Positions 40,360 through 52,649 of a DNA stretch of 64,000 bases are shown here, in pieces (the stretch's first letter is position 1; every line of letters begins with the position of its first letter). The translations under genes and the position numbers were made by a program. This DNA comes from Pseudomonadota bacterium (GTDB lineage Bacteria > Pseudomonadota > Gammaproteobacteria > Burkholderiales > Burkholderiaceae_C): contig JAVHYA010000013.1 in NCBI GenBank assembly GCA_031119395.1, forward strand, positions 1 to 64,000. Reading direction: 5' to 3'. The notes beneath the pieces were generated by a model. The model searched no databases. It saw nothing but the letters and a program-made list of their open reading frames with translations, and had not been told where the DNA came from.

Positions 40360-40414
40360 GCAGGATGATCACGCTGATGGGCACGCCGAGCAGCCAGAGG
40401 ACGATGGATTTCAT
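40337..40414 (-). CDS. 25-aa hydrophobic small protein
   Basis: MKSIVLWLLGVPISVIILLKLFGVY*; overlaps the amidase 3' end on the opposite strand. Confidence 0.5.
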   Translation of the reverse strand: MKSIVLWLLGVPISVIILLKLFGVY

Positions 40415-40533
40415 GCAGGTCTCCGTGTGAAAACAGTGGGATGCATGATCCGCAGCACCGCCTGCATGGACGTGCCGGCGCGCACAGGCTCGGCCCGTAG
40501 GAGCGCCCGCCGCGTCGATGCGGGTGGGCACCT

Positions 40534-40595
40534 CTGCTACTAAAAAGATAGCTGCCGAAGCAGGCGGGACGGGCGCTGCAGGCCGAATCGCCCTG
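40534..40595 (+). repeat. Dispersed ~65-bp repeat, copy g
   Basis: ctgctactaaaaagatagctgccgaagcaggcgggacgggcgctgcaggccgaatcgccct. Confidence 0.8.
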
Positions 40596-40639
40596 CAAGC
40601 ACGATGCCGCTGCAATCCGCCGCCAGGAGGGCGCGGCTC

Positions 40640-40672
40640 AAAGAAAAACGCGCCCGAAGGCGCGTTTCTTTT
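40640..40672 (-). terminator. Rho-independent terminator of gap
   Basis: Minus strand: AAACGCGCC TTCG GGCGCGTTTTTCTTT, TTCG tetraloop stem with T-rich tract. Confidence 0.88.
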
Positions 40673-40695
40673 TCTGTTCTTGCGCGGGGCGCCGC

Positions 40696-41703
<1,008 letters not shown>

Positions 41704-41745
41704 CTAAGTCAGTTGAAAACCTTGAATGCGGGAGCGGGCAGCCGG

Positions 41746-41845
41746 AACGCGAAGAGCGCGAGGATCACGCGAAGGACGCGACAAGGAAATCATCATCTCG
41801 ATGTTCCTTTGCGGCCTTTGCGAAACCTTCGCGTCCTTCGCGTCT
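41746..41845. repeat. Imperfect long inverted repeat between tkt and gap (cgcgaaggacgcga family)
   Basis: Left arm aacgcgaagagcgcgaggatcacgcgaaggacgcgacaaggaa; right arm ttcctttgcggcctttgcgaaaccttcgcgtccttcgcgtct. Confidence 0.6.
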
Positions 41846-41858
41846 GGCTGTCCGTATG

Positions 41859-43961
<2,103 letters not shown>

Positions 43962-44126
43962 CAGGGGCTTTCGGGGGAGAGGGAAAGAAGGAGAGCCCTC
44001 AATTTTAGCGAGCGGGGTGAACGGCACCCTGCAAGGCCTTCCGGACCCTGCGCGGGCGTCGCGTATTGCCGCGCGTTCGCCCTGCGCGGCCGGACCCGGG
44101 CAGAGCGGGCTGCTAGAGTCCGCGGC

Positions 44127-44516
44127 ATGCAGGGCCTGCACCTCACCGCCGACCTCCACGACTGCCAGTGCCAGGCGCACTGGCTCGTCGATGCCGAGGC
44201 GCTCGGCGCCCGTTGCACGGCCGCGGTGCGCCACGCCGGCCTGCAGCCCGTGGGCCAGCTCTTCCACCGCTTTCCCGACACGGCCGAGGGCCCGGGCGGC
44301 GTGACGGCGACCGTGCTGCTGGCCGAATCGCACCTGTGCGTGCACACCTGGCCGGAGCGGCGCGCCGTGACGCTGGACGTCTATGTGTGCAACTTCGGCG
44401 GCGACCATTCCGCCCGGGCCCGGCAGCTGCTCGAGACGCTGGTGGCGCTGTTCGCCCCGCGCGAGGCGGTGCGCCAGTCCCTGCAACGCGGCCAGGTTCC
44501 GGTGCATGCCGGCTGA
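44127..44516 (+). CDS. speD: S-adenosylmethionine decarboxylase proenzyme
   Basis: [36 protein letters not shown] (Glu-Ser cleavage site). Confidence 0.93.
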   Translation: MQGLHLTADLHDCQCQAHWLVDAEALGARCTAAVRHAGLQPVGQLFHRFPDTAEGPGGVTATVLLAESHLCVHTWPERRAVTLDVYVCNFGGDHSARARQLLETLVALFAPREAVRQSLQRGQVPVHAG

Positions 44517-45252
44517 ACGCGTGCCTGCCAGCGCCATGCTGCTGGCCGCCGGCCGCGGCGAGCGCATGCGGCCGCTGACCGACCACACGCCCAAGCCGCT
44601 GCTGCCGGTGCGCGGCAAGCCGCTGATGCAGTGGCCCATGGAGGCGATGGCGGCCGGCGGCGTCACGCGGCTGGTGGTCAACACGGCGTGGCTGGGCGAG
44701 CAGATTTCAAGCCATTTCGGCCCGCAAGCCCCATGGGACGGGCGCGAAGCGCTATCGATTTCATACTCCGACGAGGGCCGCGACTTCGGCGGCGCGCTGG
44801 AGACCGCCGGCGGCATCGTGCGCGCCCTGCCCCTGCTCGACGATGTGTTCTGGGTGGCGGCCGGCGATGTGTTCGCGCCGGATTTCCGCTTCGACCCCGC
44901 GGCGCTGGCGCGCTTTCGCGCCGGCGACGCACTGGCCCACCTGTGGCTGGTGCCCAACCCCGCGCACAACCCGAAGGGCGACTTCGGCCTGGGCGAGGAC
45001 GGTCGCGCGCGCAACGTGCCGGCCGATGCCGGCGTGCCGCGCTACACCTTCTCGACCATCGGCCTGTACCGCGCCGCGCTGTTCGCGCCGCCCTACTGCG
45101 GCATCCCGCCCGGCAACCCGGAGGGCGTCAAGGCGGCGCTGGCGCCGATCCTGCGTGCCGCCATGGACGAAGGCCGCGTCACGGCCGAGCTCTACACCGG
45201 CGGCTGGACCGACGTCGGCACGCCGGAGCGGCTCGCGCAGCTCCAGCGCTGA
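44506..45252 (+). CDS. Nucleotidyltransferase (MurU-like), carrying an in-frame repeat insertion
   Basis: [58 protein letters not shown]. Confidence 0.92.
   Translation: MPAERVPASAMLLAAGRGERMRPLTDHTPKPLLPVRGKPLMQWPMEAMAAGGVTRLVVNTAWLGEQISSHFGPQAPWDGREALSISYSDEGRDFGGALETAGGIVRALPLLDDVFWVAAGDVFAPDFRFDPAALARFRAGDALAHLWLVPNPAHNPKGDFGLGEDGRARNVPADAGVPRYTFSTIGLYRAALFAPPYCGIPPGNPEGVKAALAPILRAAMDEGRVTAELYTGGWTDVGTPERLAQLQR
44703..44766 (-). repeat. Dispersed ~65-bp repeat, copy h, inside the nucleotidyltransferase CDS
   Basis: Reverse complement: tatgaaatcgatagcgcttcgcgcccgtcccatggggcttgcgggccgaaatggcttgaaat. Confidence 0.8.
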
Positions 45253-45282
45253 TGCGGCCCAGCCGTCGGCCGCGCCGGGGGC

Positions 45283-47322
45283 TCAGGGGATGTTGGCCGA
45301 GGTGACCTGGAAGGCGCCCCCCGGCAGGCCGAACTCGCCGCCGTACTCGAAGGGATCGGCGTTGTTGCTTCCCACGCCGCAGCCGTTGGGCGCGCCGCAG
45401 GCGCTGCCGCCGTAGTTGTGCATGATCACCGGCCCGTAGCGGTAGTTGCGCAGCGCCCGCCCGCCGTAGTCGGCCACCGAGACCACGTACGACTCGGTGC
45501 CATGGTTGTCCGTGTCCTCGGCCGCGATCGGATCGACCAATCGGCTGTCCTTGAGCGTGCGCACCACCTGCCCGCTGTTGCCGTTGGCGGCGAAGCGCAC
45601 CCACTGGAGCTGACGGTCGCCGCGCGAGGTGACGATCACCTCGCGGGTGATGTCCGGGTAGATGGCGTTGCCCGCCTTCTCCTTGACCAGCGCGATGCCG
45701 GTGGGGTTGCGTCCCACCGCCACGGCGCCGACCTCCACGATGCTCGCGGCCGAGCCGTTGCCGGCGGTGGGGTAGTCGCCCAGGTTGAAGATGTGCAGCT
45801 GCCCGTCCTGCGTGGCCACCCAGGCGCGCCGGCTGTTGCCCCAGGCGTAGGTTTTCACGGCCGTGGGCCGGTTGGCCATCGCCACCGTCTTGATGACCGT
45901 GGGGGTCTGCCCGGGTGCGGCGGCGAAGGTGCGCGGCCATTGCGAATCGGCCGGGCCGACCGAGGTCGTGACGCTGTAGTCCGCGTCGCTGCCGAAGTAC
46001 ATGCGCTGGTAGTACGCGAACAGGGGCCGCAGGTCCAGGAAGGCCACCTTCTGCTCGGACTTGGAAGCCACGACCGCCACGCCGCCCTTGGCGTAGGTGT
46101 TGAAGTTGCGGCCGCCGGACTTGAAGGTCGCGCGATTGTTCGCATTGCTCAGCGGCAGGGAATAGGCCTGCTCGCGGGTGCCCTCTCCGAGGTAGGCGTT
46201 GCGGTCGACGCCCGTGGTGACCGAGATGTCGGTGGGCGCCTTCATGTCCGACGGCAGCGGGATGTAGCCCAGCACCTTCATGTAGCCCGTGTTGCCGATG
46301 TTGGGCAAGCCCGGGTAGAGGCCGTTCCATTCACCCCAGTAGTTCGAACCGGAGGGATTGCTCGGCGTGCAGCGCTCGCACAGCCCGGCCAGTGCGACCA
46401 CCGCCACCTCGCCGCGCAGGTTGACCGTGTCCCACACCGTGATCAATGCGAACTCGTTGCTGTTGGTCACCGCCACCGCCGTGGGCACCTTGCCCGACGC
46501 GAGTTGGGCGCTGGCCCTGTTGGTCGAGGTGTCGGTCTGGGCGGAGCCGATGAAGCCGCTGTCGAACACCATGAGGCTGTTCATGCACCAGCCGGGCCGG
46601 CCCAGGCACCGGGCCACGCCGACCGGGTTGCCGACCCCCGCGCCGGACGCCCGGTACACGGCGCCATTCACCTCGTCGAGCCCGCCGCCGTAGTACACCC
46701 ACCTCAGCTCGGGCCGCTGCGAGAAGACCGCGTTGCTGACCGAGCTGATGGCCAGGTCGGCCACCCCCAGGCGCAGCGCCGGCACATCGGGAATGAAGGC
46801 GACGTGGCCGCTGTTCGAAGAGAAATCGCCCACGTTGTTGCTCAAGGCGCCGACCTGCCAGGTCCCGCAGGCAATCGGGTCGCAGGGGCGCTGCCCGCCG
46901 CTGCGGTCGGACACGAAGGCGATGTCGTTGCGTTTGAACCAGGTGGGCACGCCGCTGTTGCCGGTGGTGCCGTAAGCCGACGGGGCGGGTCCGTAGCGGT
47001 AGTCCACCCCCCCGGCCTTGCCCATGGCCGCAGCCACGGCGCGGTAGCCAGCCGCGTCGATGGTGGTCGTGCCGCCCGTCACGGGGTCCGGGCCGCCGGG
47101 TGCGGGCGCCGGAGCCGGCGCGGGCGCCGCGGCGCCGGATCCCGTGGACGGCGCGGCCGTTGCGGGCGCGGCGTCTCCGCTGCCCGTCGTTCCGGCCGAA
47201 GAACCGGTAGCCAGCGCGGCGAGGCCGATGCCGCCGCCTCCACCACCGCCACCACCTCCGCCACAGGCCGTCAGGATCATGCCTGCCACGGCCAGGGCCC
47301 CTCCAAGCGTTATTACTTTCAT
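45283..47322 (-). CDS. Large secreted/surface lipoprotein of unknown function, paralogue A (propeller-like)
   Basis: MKVITLGGALAVAGMILTACGGGGGGGGGGG lipobox and Gly linker; repeated VAVVALAG / KVAFLDLRP / GQLHIFNLGDYP strands. Confidence 0.8.
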   Translation of the reverse strand: MKVITLGGALAVAGMILTACGGGGGGGGGGGIGLAALATGSSAGTTGSGDAAPATAAPSTGSGAAAPAPAPAPAPGGPDPVTGGTTTIDAAGYRAVAAAMGKAGGVDYRYGPAPSAYGTTGNSGVPTWFKRNDIAFVSDRSGGQRPCDPIACGTWQVGALSNNVGDFSSNSGHVAFIPDVPALRLGVADLAISSVSNAVFSQRPELRWVYYGGGLDEVNGAVYRASGAGVGNPVGVARCLGRPGWCMNSLMVFDSGFIGSAQTDTSTNRASAQLASGKVPTAVAVTNSNEFALITVWDTVNLRGEVAVVALAGLCERCTPSNPSGSNYWGEWNGLYPGLPNIGNTGYMKVLGYIPLPSDMKAPTDISVTTGVDRNAYLGEGTREQAYSLPLSNANNRATFKSGGRNFNTYAKGGVAVVASKSEQKVAFLDLRPLFAYYQRMYFGSDADYSVTTSVGPADSQWPRTFAAAPGQTPTVIKTVAMANRPTAVKTYAWGNSRRAWVATQDGQLHIFNLGDYPTAGNGSAASIVEVGAVAVGRNPTGIALVKEKAGNAIYPDITREVIVTSRGDRQLQWVRFAANGNSGQVVRTLKDSRLVDPIAAEDTDNHGTESYVVSVADYGGRALRNYRYGPVIMHNYGGSACGAPNGCGVGSNNADPFEYGGEFGLPGGAFQVTSANIP
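45386..46113. repeat. 728-bp tract identical to 48967-49694
   Basis: Line-by-line comparison at constant offset 3581; first mismatches flanking are 45385/48966 and 46114/49695. Confidence 0.9.
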
Positions 47323-47449
47323 GCGATCAACTAAAGTTCCAAATAACTATTTGTACATTGGCTCCTGTCCTACAGGCAAACATCCTTGCAAATCTTTTCC
47401 GAGTCGTTGTGGAAATGCGCTCCAGTTGTTACGTACGTATAGTGACTCC

Positions 47450-48835
47450 ATGAACAGCGCCCCCTACGCACAACGCCGCGCCCGTCTGGCGGCGCAGCTC
47501 GGCCCGGACGGCATCGCGATCGTGCCGACGGCGCCCGAACGCCCGCGCAACCGCGACACGGATTTCCTGTACCGGCACGACAGCTACTTCTATTACCTGA
47601 CCGGCTTCACCGAGCCCAACGCCTGGCTGGTGCTGGCCGGCGACGGCCGTGCCACGCTGTTCTGCGCCCCCAAGGACCTCGAACGCGAGATCTGGGACGG
47701 CTACCGGCTCGGCCCCGAGGCGGCGCCGGGCGTGCTCGGCGTCGACGAGGCCTTCTCCGTCGCCACGCTCGACACCACCCTGCCCCGCTTGCTGGAGAAC
47801 CGCGGCACCGTGTGGTACCCCTTCGCCACGCACGCGGGGCTGGAGACGCGCGTGGACGGCTGGCTGCAGAAGGTGCGCGCCCGCGTGCGCTTCGGCGCGC
47901 TGTGCCCCGAGCAGCAGCGCGACCTGTGCGGCCCGCTCGACGAGATGCGCCTGGTCAAGGACGCCCACGAGCAGGACATCATGCGGCGCGCCGCCGACAT
48001 CAGCGCGCGCGCGCACGTCCGCGCGATGCAGACCTCGGCCCGCATGCTGCGCGCCGGCCAGGAGGTGCGCGAATACCACCTCGACGCCGAGCTGCTGCAT
48101 GAATTCCGCCTCGGCGGCTCGCAGTACCCGGCCTACGGTTCCATCGTCGCGGCCGGCGCCAACGCCTGCGTGCTCCACTACCGCGCCGACGCGGCCCCGG
48201 TGCGGGCCGGCGAGCTGGTGCTGATCGACGCCGGCTGCGAACTCGACAGCTACGCGAGCGACATCACGCGCACCTTCCCGGCCGACGGCAAATTCACCGG
48301 GCCGCAGCGCGCCCTGTACGACCTGGTGCTGGCGAGCCAGGATGCGGCGGTGGCGGCGACACGTGCGGGCCAGCGCTTCAACGACCCGCACGAGGCGACC
48401 GTGAAGGTGCTGGCGCAGGGCCTGCTCGACCTGGGCCTGCTCGACGCGAACAAGGTGGGCTCGGTGCAGGACGTGATCGACAACCGCAGCTACTTCTCCT
48501 TCTACATGCACCGCACCGGCCACTGGCTGGGCATGGACGTGCACGACTGCGGCAGCTACGTGGAGCCCACGCAGGTGGGCGAGGTCAGCGAACGCAAGGA
48601 CCCGCTCTCGGGCGAGCTCATCAAGAACCGCCCCAGCCGCATCCTGCAGCCGGGCATGGTGCTGACCATCGAGCCCGGCCTGTACGTGCGGCCTGCCGAG
48701 GGCGTGCCCGAGCGGTTCCACAACATCGGCATCCGCATCGAGGACGACGCCATCGTGACCGAGACCGGCTGCGAACTGATCACGCGCGGCGTGCCGGTCC
48801 ACGCCGACGAGATCGAGGCGCTGATGCGCGCGTGA
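47450..48835 (+). CDS. pepP: Xaa-Pro aminopeptidase (aminopeptidase P)
   Basis: DTDFLYRHDSYFYYLTGF; LIDAGCELDSYASDITRTFP; HRTGHWLGMDVHDCG; LTIEPGLYV metal ligands. Confidence 0.95.
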   Translation: MNSAPYAQRRARLAAQLGPDGIAIVPTAPERPRNRDTDFLYRHDSYFYYLTGFTEPNAWLVLAGDGRATLFCAPKDLEREIWDGYRLGPEAAPGVLGVDEAFSVATLDTTLPRLLENRGTVWYPFATHAGLETRVDGWLQKVRARVRFGALCPEQQRDLCGPLDEMRLVKDAHEQDIMRRAADISARAHVRAMQTSARMLRAGQEVREYHLDAELLHEFRLGGSQYPAYGSIVAAGANACVLHYRADAAPVRAGELVLIDAGCELDSYASDITRTFPADGKFTGPQRALYDLVLASQDAAVAATRAGQRFNDPHEATVKVLAQGLLDLGLLDANKVGSVQDVIDNRSYFSFYMHRTGHWLGMDVHDCGSYVEPTQVGEVSERKDPLSGELIKNRPSRILQPGMVLTIEPGLYVRPAEGVPERFHNIGIRIEDDAIVTETGCELITRGVPVHADEIEALMRA

Positions 48836-48863
48836 TTCGCCGCGGGCCCGTCGGCGACGGTGC

Positions 48864-50861
48864 TCAGGGGATGTTGGCGGACACGACCCGGAAGGGTCTG
48901 CCGGGCAGGGCGAATTCGCCGCCGTACTCGAAGGGGTCGGCGTTGTTGCTTCCCACGCCGCAGCCCTTGGGCGCGCCGCAGGCGCTGCCGCCGTAGTTGT
49001 GCATGATCACCGGCCCGTAGCGGTAGTTGCGCAGCGCCCGCCCGCCGTAGTCGGCCACCGAGACCACGTACGACTCGGTGCCATGGTTGTCCGTGTCCTC
49101 GGCCGCGATCGGATCGACCAATCGGCTGTCCTTGAGCGTGCGCACCACCTGCCCGCTGTTGCCGTTGGCGGCGAAGCGCACCCACTGGAGCTGACGGTCG
49201 CCGCGCGAGGTGACGATCACCTCGCGGGTGATGTCCGGGTAGATGGCGTTGCCCGCCTTCTCCTTGACCAGCGCGATGCCGGTGGGGTTGCGTCCCACCG
49301 CCACGGCGCCGACCTCCACGATGCTCGCGGCCGAGCCGTTGCCGGCGGTGGGGTAGTCGCCCAGGTTGAAGATGTGCAGCTGCCCGTCCTGCGTGGCCAC
49401 CCAGGCGCGCCGGCTGTTGCCCCAGGCGTAGGTTTTCACGGCCGTGGGCCGGTTGGCCATCGCCACCGTCTTGATGACCGTGGGGGTCTGCCCGGGTGCG
49501 GCGGCGAAGGTGCGCGGCCATTGCGAATCGGCCGGGCCGACCGAGGTCGTGACGCTGTAGTCCGCGTCGCTGCCGAAGTACATGCGCTGGTAGTACGCGA
49601 ACAGGGGCCGCAGGTCCAGGAAGGCCACCTTCTGCTCGGACTTGGAAGCCACGACCGCCACGCCGCCCTTGGCGTAGGTGTTGAAGTTGCGGCCACCGGA
49701 CTTGAAGGTCGCCCGGTGGGCCGCGTTGCTCAACGACAGGTCGTAAGTCGATTCCCGGCCCGGAACGCCGGCAGGCAGGTAGGCCTCACGGCTCAGGCCC
49801 GTGGTGACCGAGATGTCGGTCGGCGCCTTCATGTCCGCCGGCAGCGCGACGTAGCCCAGTACCTTCATGTACGCGGTGTTGCCGAGGTTGGGCAGGCCGG
49901 GGTAGAGCCCTTGCCACTCTCCCCACCATGACGTGGGGGAGGCCGGCTTGGCCGGCGTGCAGCCTTCGCACAGGCCGGCCAGCGCCACCACGGCGATCTC
50001 GCCGCGCAGGTTGACCGTGTCCCAGACGGTGATCAGCGCGAACTCGTTGCTGTTGGTCACCGCCACCGCCGTGGGCACCTTGCCCGGCGCCAGCCGGGCG
50101 CTGGCCTTGTTGGTCGAGGTGTTGGACTGCGCGAAGCCGATGAAGCCGTTGTCGAACACCATCAGGCCGTTCATGCACCAGCCGGGCCGGCCCTCGCACC
50201 GCGCCACGCCGACCGGGTTCCCGACCGGCGCACCGGCACGGCGGTACGCGAGGGCGTTGATCTCGTCCAGGCCCGCGCCGTAGTAGACCCACATCAGCTC
50301 CGGGCGCTGCGAGAACACCTCGTTGCTGCTCGAGCTGATCCCCAGGCCGGCCATGCCCAGGCGCTGCGACGGCGACTCCGGGATGTAGGCGACGTGGCCG
50401 ACGTTGGAGGCGAAGTCCCCGACCTCGTTGCTCCATGTGCCGACCTGCCAGGTGCCGCAGAAGGCCGGATCGCAACCGCGCTTGCCGCCCTGGCGATCGG
50501 ACACGAAGGCATGGTCGACGCGCTTGGACCATGTCGGCAGGCCGCCGTTGCCGGTGGTGCCGTAGGCCGAGGGCGCGGGACCGTAGCGGAAGTCGATGCC
50601 CGCGGCCTGCCCCATCGCGGCCGCCATGGCACGGTAGGCGGCCGCGTCGTCGACGCTGAAGGCACGTCGATCGTCCCCGCTCCCGCCCGGCGCCGTGCCC
50701 TCGGCGTTTCGCGCTGCAGGGGCCTGAGCCACTGTCGTCGACACCGTCCCGGCCGCCTGCGCGGCAGCGATGCGCGGCGGCGTGCCGACCGCGACTGCGC
50801 CGCAGGCGGCCAGCACGATGCCTGCCACCGCGAACGTCTTGCCCATGCCCATTGCTTGCAT
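48864..50861 (-). CDS. Large secreted/surface lipoprotein of unknown function, paralogue B
   Basis: MQAMGMGKTFAVAGIVLAACG lipobox; C-terminal third almost identical to paralogue A. Confidence 0.8.
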   Translation of the reverse strand: MQAMGMGKTFAVAGIVLAACGAVAVGTPPRIAAAQAAGTVSTTVAQAPAARNAEGTAPGGSGDDRRAFSVDDAAAYRAMAAAMGQAAGIDFRYGPAPSAYGTTGNGGLPTWSKRVDHAFVSDRQGGKRGCDPAFCGTWQVGTWSNEVGDFASNVGHVAYIPESPSQRLGMAGLGISSSSNEVFSQRPELMWVYYGAGLDEINALAYRRAGAPVGNPVGVARCEGRPGWCMNGLMVFDNGFIGFAQSNTSTNKASARLAPGKVPTAVAVTNSNEFALITVWDTVNLRGEIAVVALAGLCEGCTPAKPASPTSWWGEWQGLYPGLPNLGNTAYMKVLGYVALPADMKAPTDISVTTGLSREAYLPAGVPGRESTYDLSLSNAAHRATFKSGGRNFNTYAKGGVAVVASKSEQKVAFLDLRPLFAYYQRMYFGSDADYSVTTSVGPADSQWPRTFAAAPGQTPTVIKTVAMANRPTAVKTYAWGNSRRAWVATQDGQLHIFNLGDYPTAGNGSAASIVEVGAVAVGRNPTGIALVKEKAGNAIYPDITREVIVTSRGDRQLQWVRFAANGNSGQVVRTLKDSRLVDPIAAEDTDNHGTESYVVSVADYGGRALRNYRYGPVIMHNYGGSACGAPKGCGVGSNNADPFEYGGEFALPGRPFRVVSANIP
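48967..49694. repeat. 728-bp tract identical to 45386-46113
   Basis: See 45386-46113. Confidence 0.9.
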
Positions 50862-50940
50862 GGCGAAAGTGTCCCGTCGAAGAACCCGACCGTCCAGCAA
50901 AGCCCCGCCGAAGCCACGGGCGCCCGGACCAGGCCTGTGC

Positions 50941-52188
50941 TCAGTGGCGCGTCAGAAAACGGAGCGCCGAATACGGCGCCGGGTCGACCACCGGGGCCTT
51001 GCCATCGATCAGCTCGGCCAGCAGACGCCCGCTCACGGGGCCGAGCGTGAAGCCCTGGTGCGCATGGCCGAAGTTGAACCACAGCCCTCGATGGCGCGGT
51101 GCCGGGCCGATCACGGGCTTCATGTCGGCGGTGCAGGGCCGCGCGCCGAGCCAGGGCTGGGCCTCCACGGGCTCGGACAGCGCGAGCAGTTCGCGGGCAT
51201 GCCCCTCGGCGCGTCCCAGCTGCCAGGGTGTGGCCGGCGCGTCCTGCTTCGCGAATTCGGCGCCGGTGGTGATGCGTATGCCGCGCTGCATGGGCGCGAT
51301 CACCAGCCCGCGCGCGACGTCGTACAAGGGCAGGCGCGGTGCCGCGCCGCCACGGTAGTGCCGGTGGTAGCCGCGCTTGACGAACAGCGGCAGCCGGTAG
51401 CCCAGCGGGCGCAGCAGCGCATCGGCCCACGGCCCCAGCGCGATCACTGCGTGCTCGGCTTCGAGCGGTCCGCCCGCGGTCTGCACGGTCCAGCCGGTCG
51501 CGGTCTGCCGCAGCGTCGAGGCGTCGCCCTCGGCCAGCGCGCCGCCCAGGCGCTGGAAATGCGCCGCATAGCGTGCGACCAGTTCGCCCGGATCGCTCAC
51601 GCTCCACGGATCACGCCAGTGGATCGCACCGGCCAGGCGCGTGCGCAGCGCCGGCTCGGCAGCCGCCAGGGCGGCGCCGTCGAGCAGGTCGGTGCGCAGG
51701 CCGTGGCGGCTCGAGAGCGACTGCGCCTCGGCCGCCGCGAGCGCCATCGACGCGGCGTCGCGGAAGATGTGCAGGTAGCCCTCGCGGCGCACCAGGTCGT
51801 CGGCACCGGCGGCGGCGATGAGCGGCGCGTGCTCGTCGGTCGCGTGGGCGATCAGGCGCGCATAGGCCTCGGCGATGGCGGGGTAGCGCCCCGCGCCCGA
51901 GTTGCGCCAGTAGCGTGCCAGCCCGGCGGCCACGTGCGGCAACGCACCCAGGTGGTAGTTGACGTCGGCTCCGCGCTTGAGCGCCACGCCGGCCAGCTTG
52001 GCGATGCTGCGCGGAAAGGCGTAGGGCGCCACCGCCTCGCGCTGGATGATGCCGGCATTGCCATAGGAGGTCTCGCGCCCGGGCGCGCGGCGGTCGACCA
52101 GCACCACCGCATGGCCGCGCATCGCCAGGTGCACGGCGGTGCAGGTGCCGACCATGCCGGCGCCCAGCACGAGCACGCTGCGGCTCAT
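50941..52188 (-). CDS. FAD-dependent D-amino-acid dehydrogenase-like oxidoreductase
   Basis: MSRSVLVLGAGMVGTCTAVHLAMRGHAVVLVDRRAPGRETSYGNAGIIQ; DMKPVIGPAPRHRGLWFNFGHAHQGFTLGPVSGRLLAEL. Confidence 0.9.
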   Translation of the reverse strand: MSRSVLVLGAGMVGTCTAVHLAMRGHAVVLVDRRAPGRETSYGNAGIIQREAVAPYAFPRSIAKLAGVALKRGADVNYHLGALPHVAAGLARYWRNSGAGRYPAIAEAYARLIAHATDEHAPLIAAAGADDLVRREGYLHIFRDAASMALAAAEAQSLSSRHGLRTDLLDGAALAAAEPALRTRLAGAIHWRDPWSVSDPGELVARYAAHFQRLGGALAEGDASTLRQTATGWTVQTAGGPLEAEHAVIALGPWADALLRPLGYRLPLFVKRGYHRHYRGGAAPRLPLYDVARGLVIAPMQRGIRITTGAEFAKQDAPATPWQLGRAEGHARELLALSEPVEAQPWLGARPCTADMKPVIGPAPRHRGLWFNFGHAHQGFTLGPVSGRLLAELIDGKAPVVDPAPYSALRFLTRH

Positions 52189-52538
52189 CGCGCGCGGCTC
52201 GCCACCACCGTCAGTTCGAGCAGCGCGCCGGGCAGCATGAGGTCGGCGCGGACCGTGGTGCGCACCGGCCGGGGCTCGGCGAAGTGCTCGGCATAGACGC
52301 GGTTGAAGCCGGCGAAGTCGGCCGCATCCACGAGGTAGGCGGTCACGCTCACCACGTCGTTCAAGCCCAGGCCTTCGCCCGCCAGCGTGGCCGCGATGCG
52401 CTGCAGGGTCAGGGCGGTCTGCGCCTCGATGCCCTCGGGCATGGCGCCTTCGGGCACGAGCGGCAGCTCGCCCGAGAGGAACACGAGGTCGCCCACGCGG
52501 CGGGTCTTGGAAAAGGGAAGTGCGGGCGCTTGCGGCAT
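52185..52538 (-). CDS. RidA family protein
   Basis: MPQAPALPFSKTRRVGDLVFLSGELPLVPEGAMPEGIEAQTALTLQRI...PVRTTVRADLMLPGALLELTVVA. Confidence 0.9.
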   Translation of the reverse strand: MPQAPALPFSKTRRVGDLVFLSGELPLVPEGAMPEGIEAQTALTLQRIAATLAGEGLGLNDVVSVTAYLVDAADFAGFNRVYAEHFAEPRPVRTTVRADLMLPGALLELTVVASRAR

Positions 52539-52649
52539 GGCGGTGAAGAACGGGGGGAAGGACGATGGCCGGATTATTCGGCAGGCCCCGCACCGCAGCG
52601 ATCGCCGCCGTCGAATGTTGCGTTGCCAATCAGGCAACGCTTCGCCGCG

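Noticed and set aside
47222-47265. Gly-codon run in lipoprotein A as a phase-variable simple repeat
   Set aside because: Codons are mixed (gcc/acc/tcc on plus strand), not a pure tandem tract, so slippage is not well supported.
45386-49694. Possibility that the identical tract is a composite transposon or IS pair
   Set aside because: No transposase, terminal inverted repeats or target duplications; the tracts lie inside homologous CDS, fitting gene conversion better.
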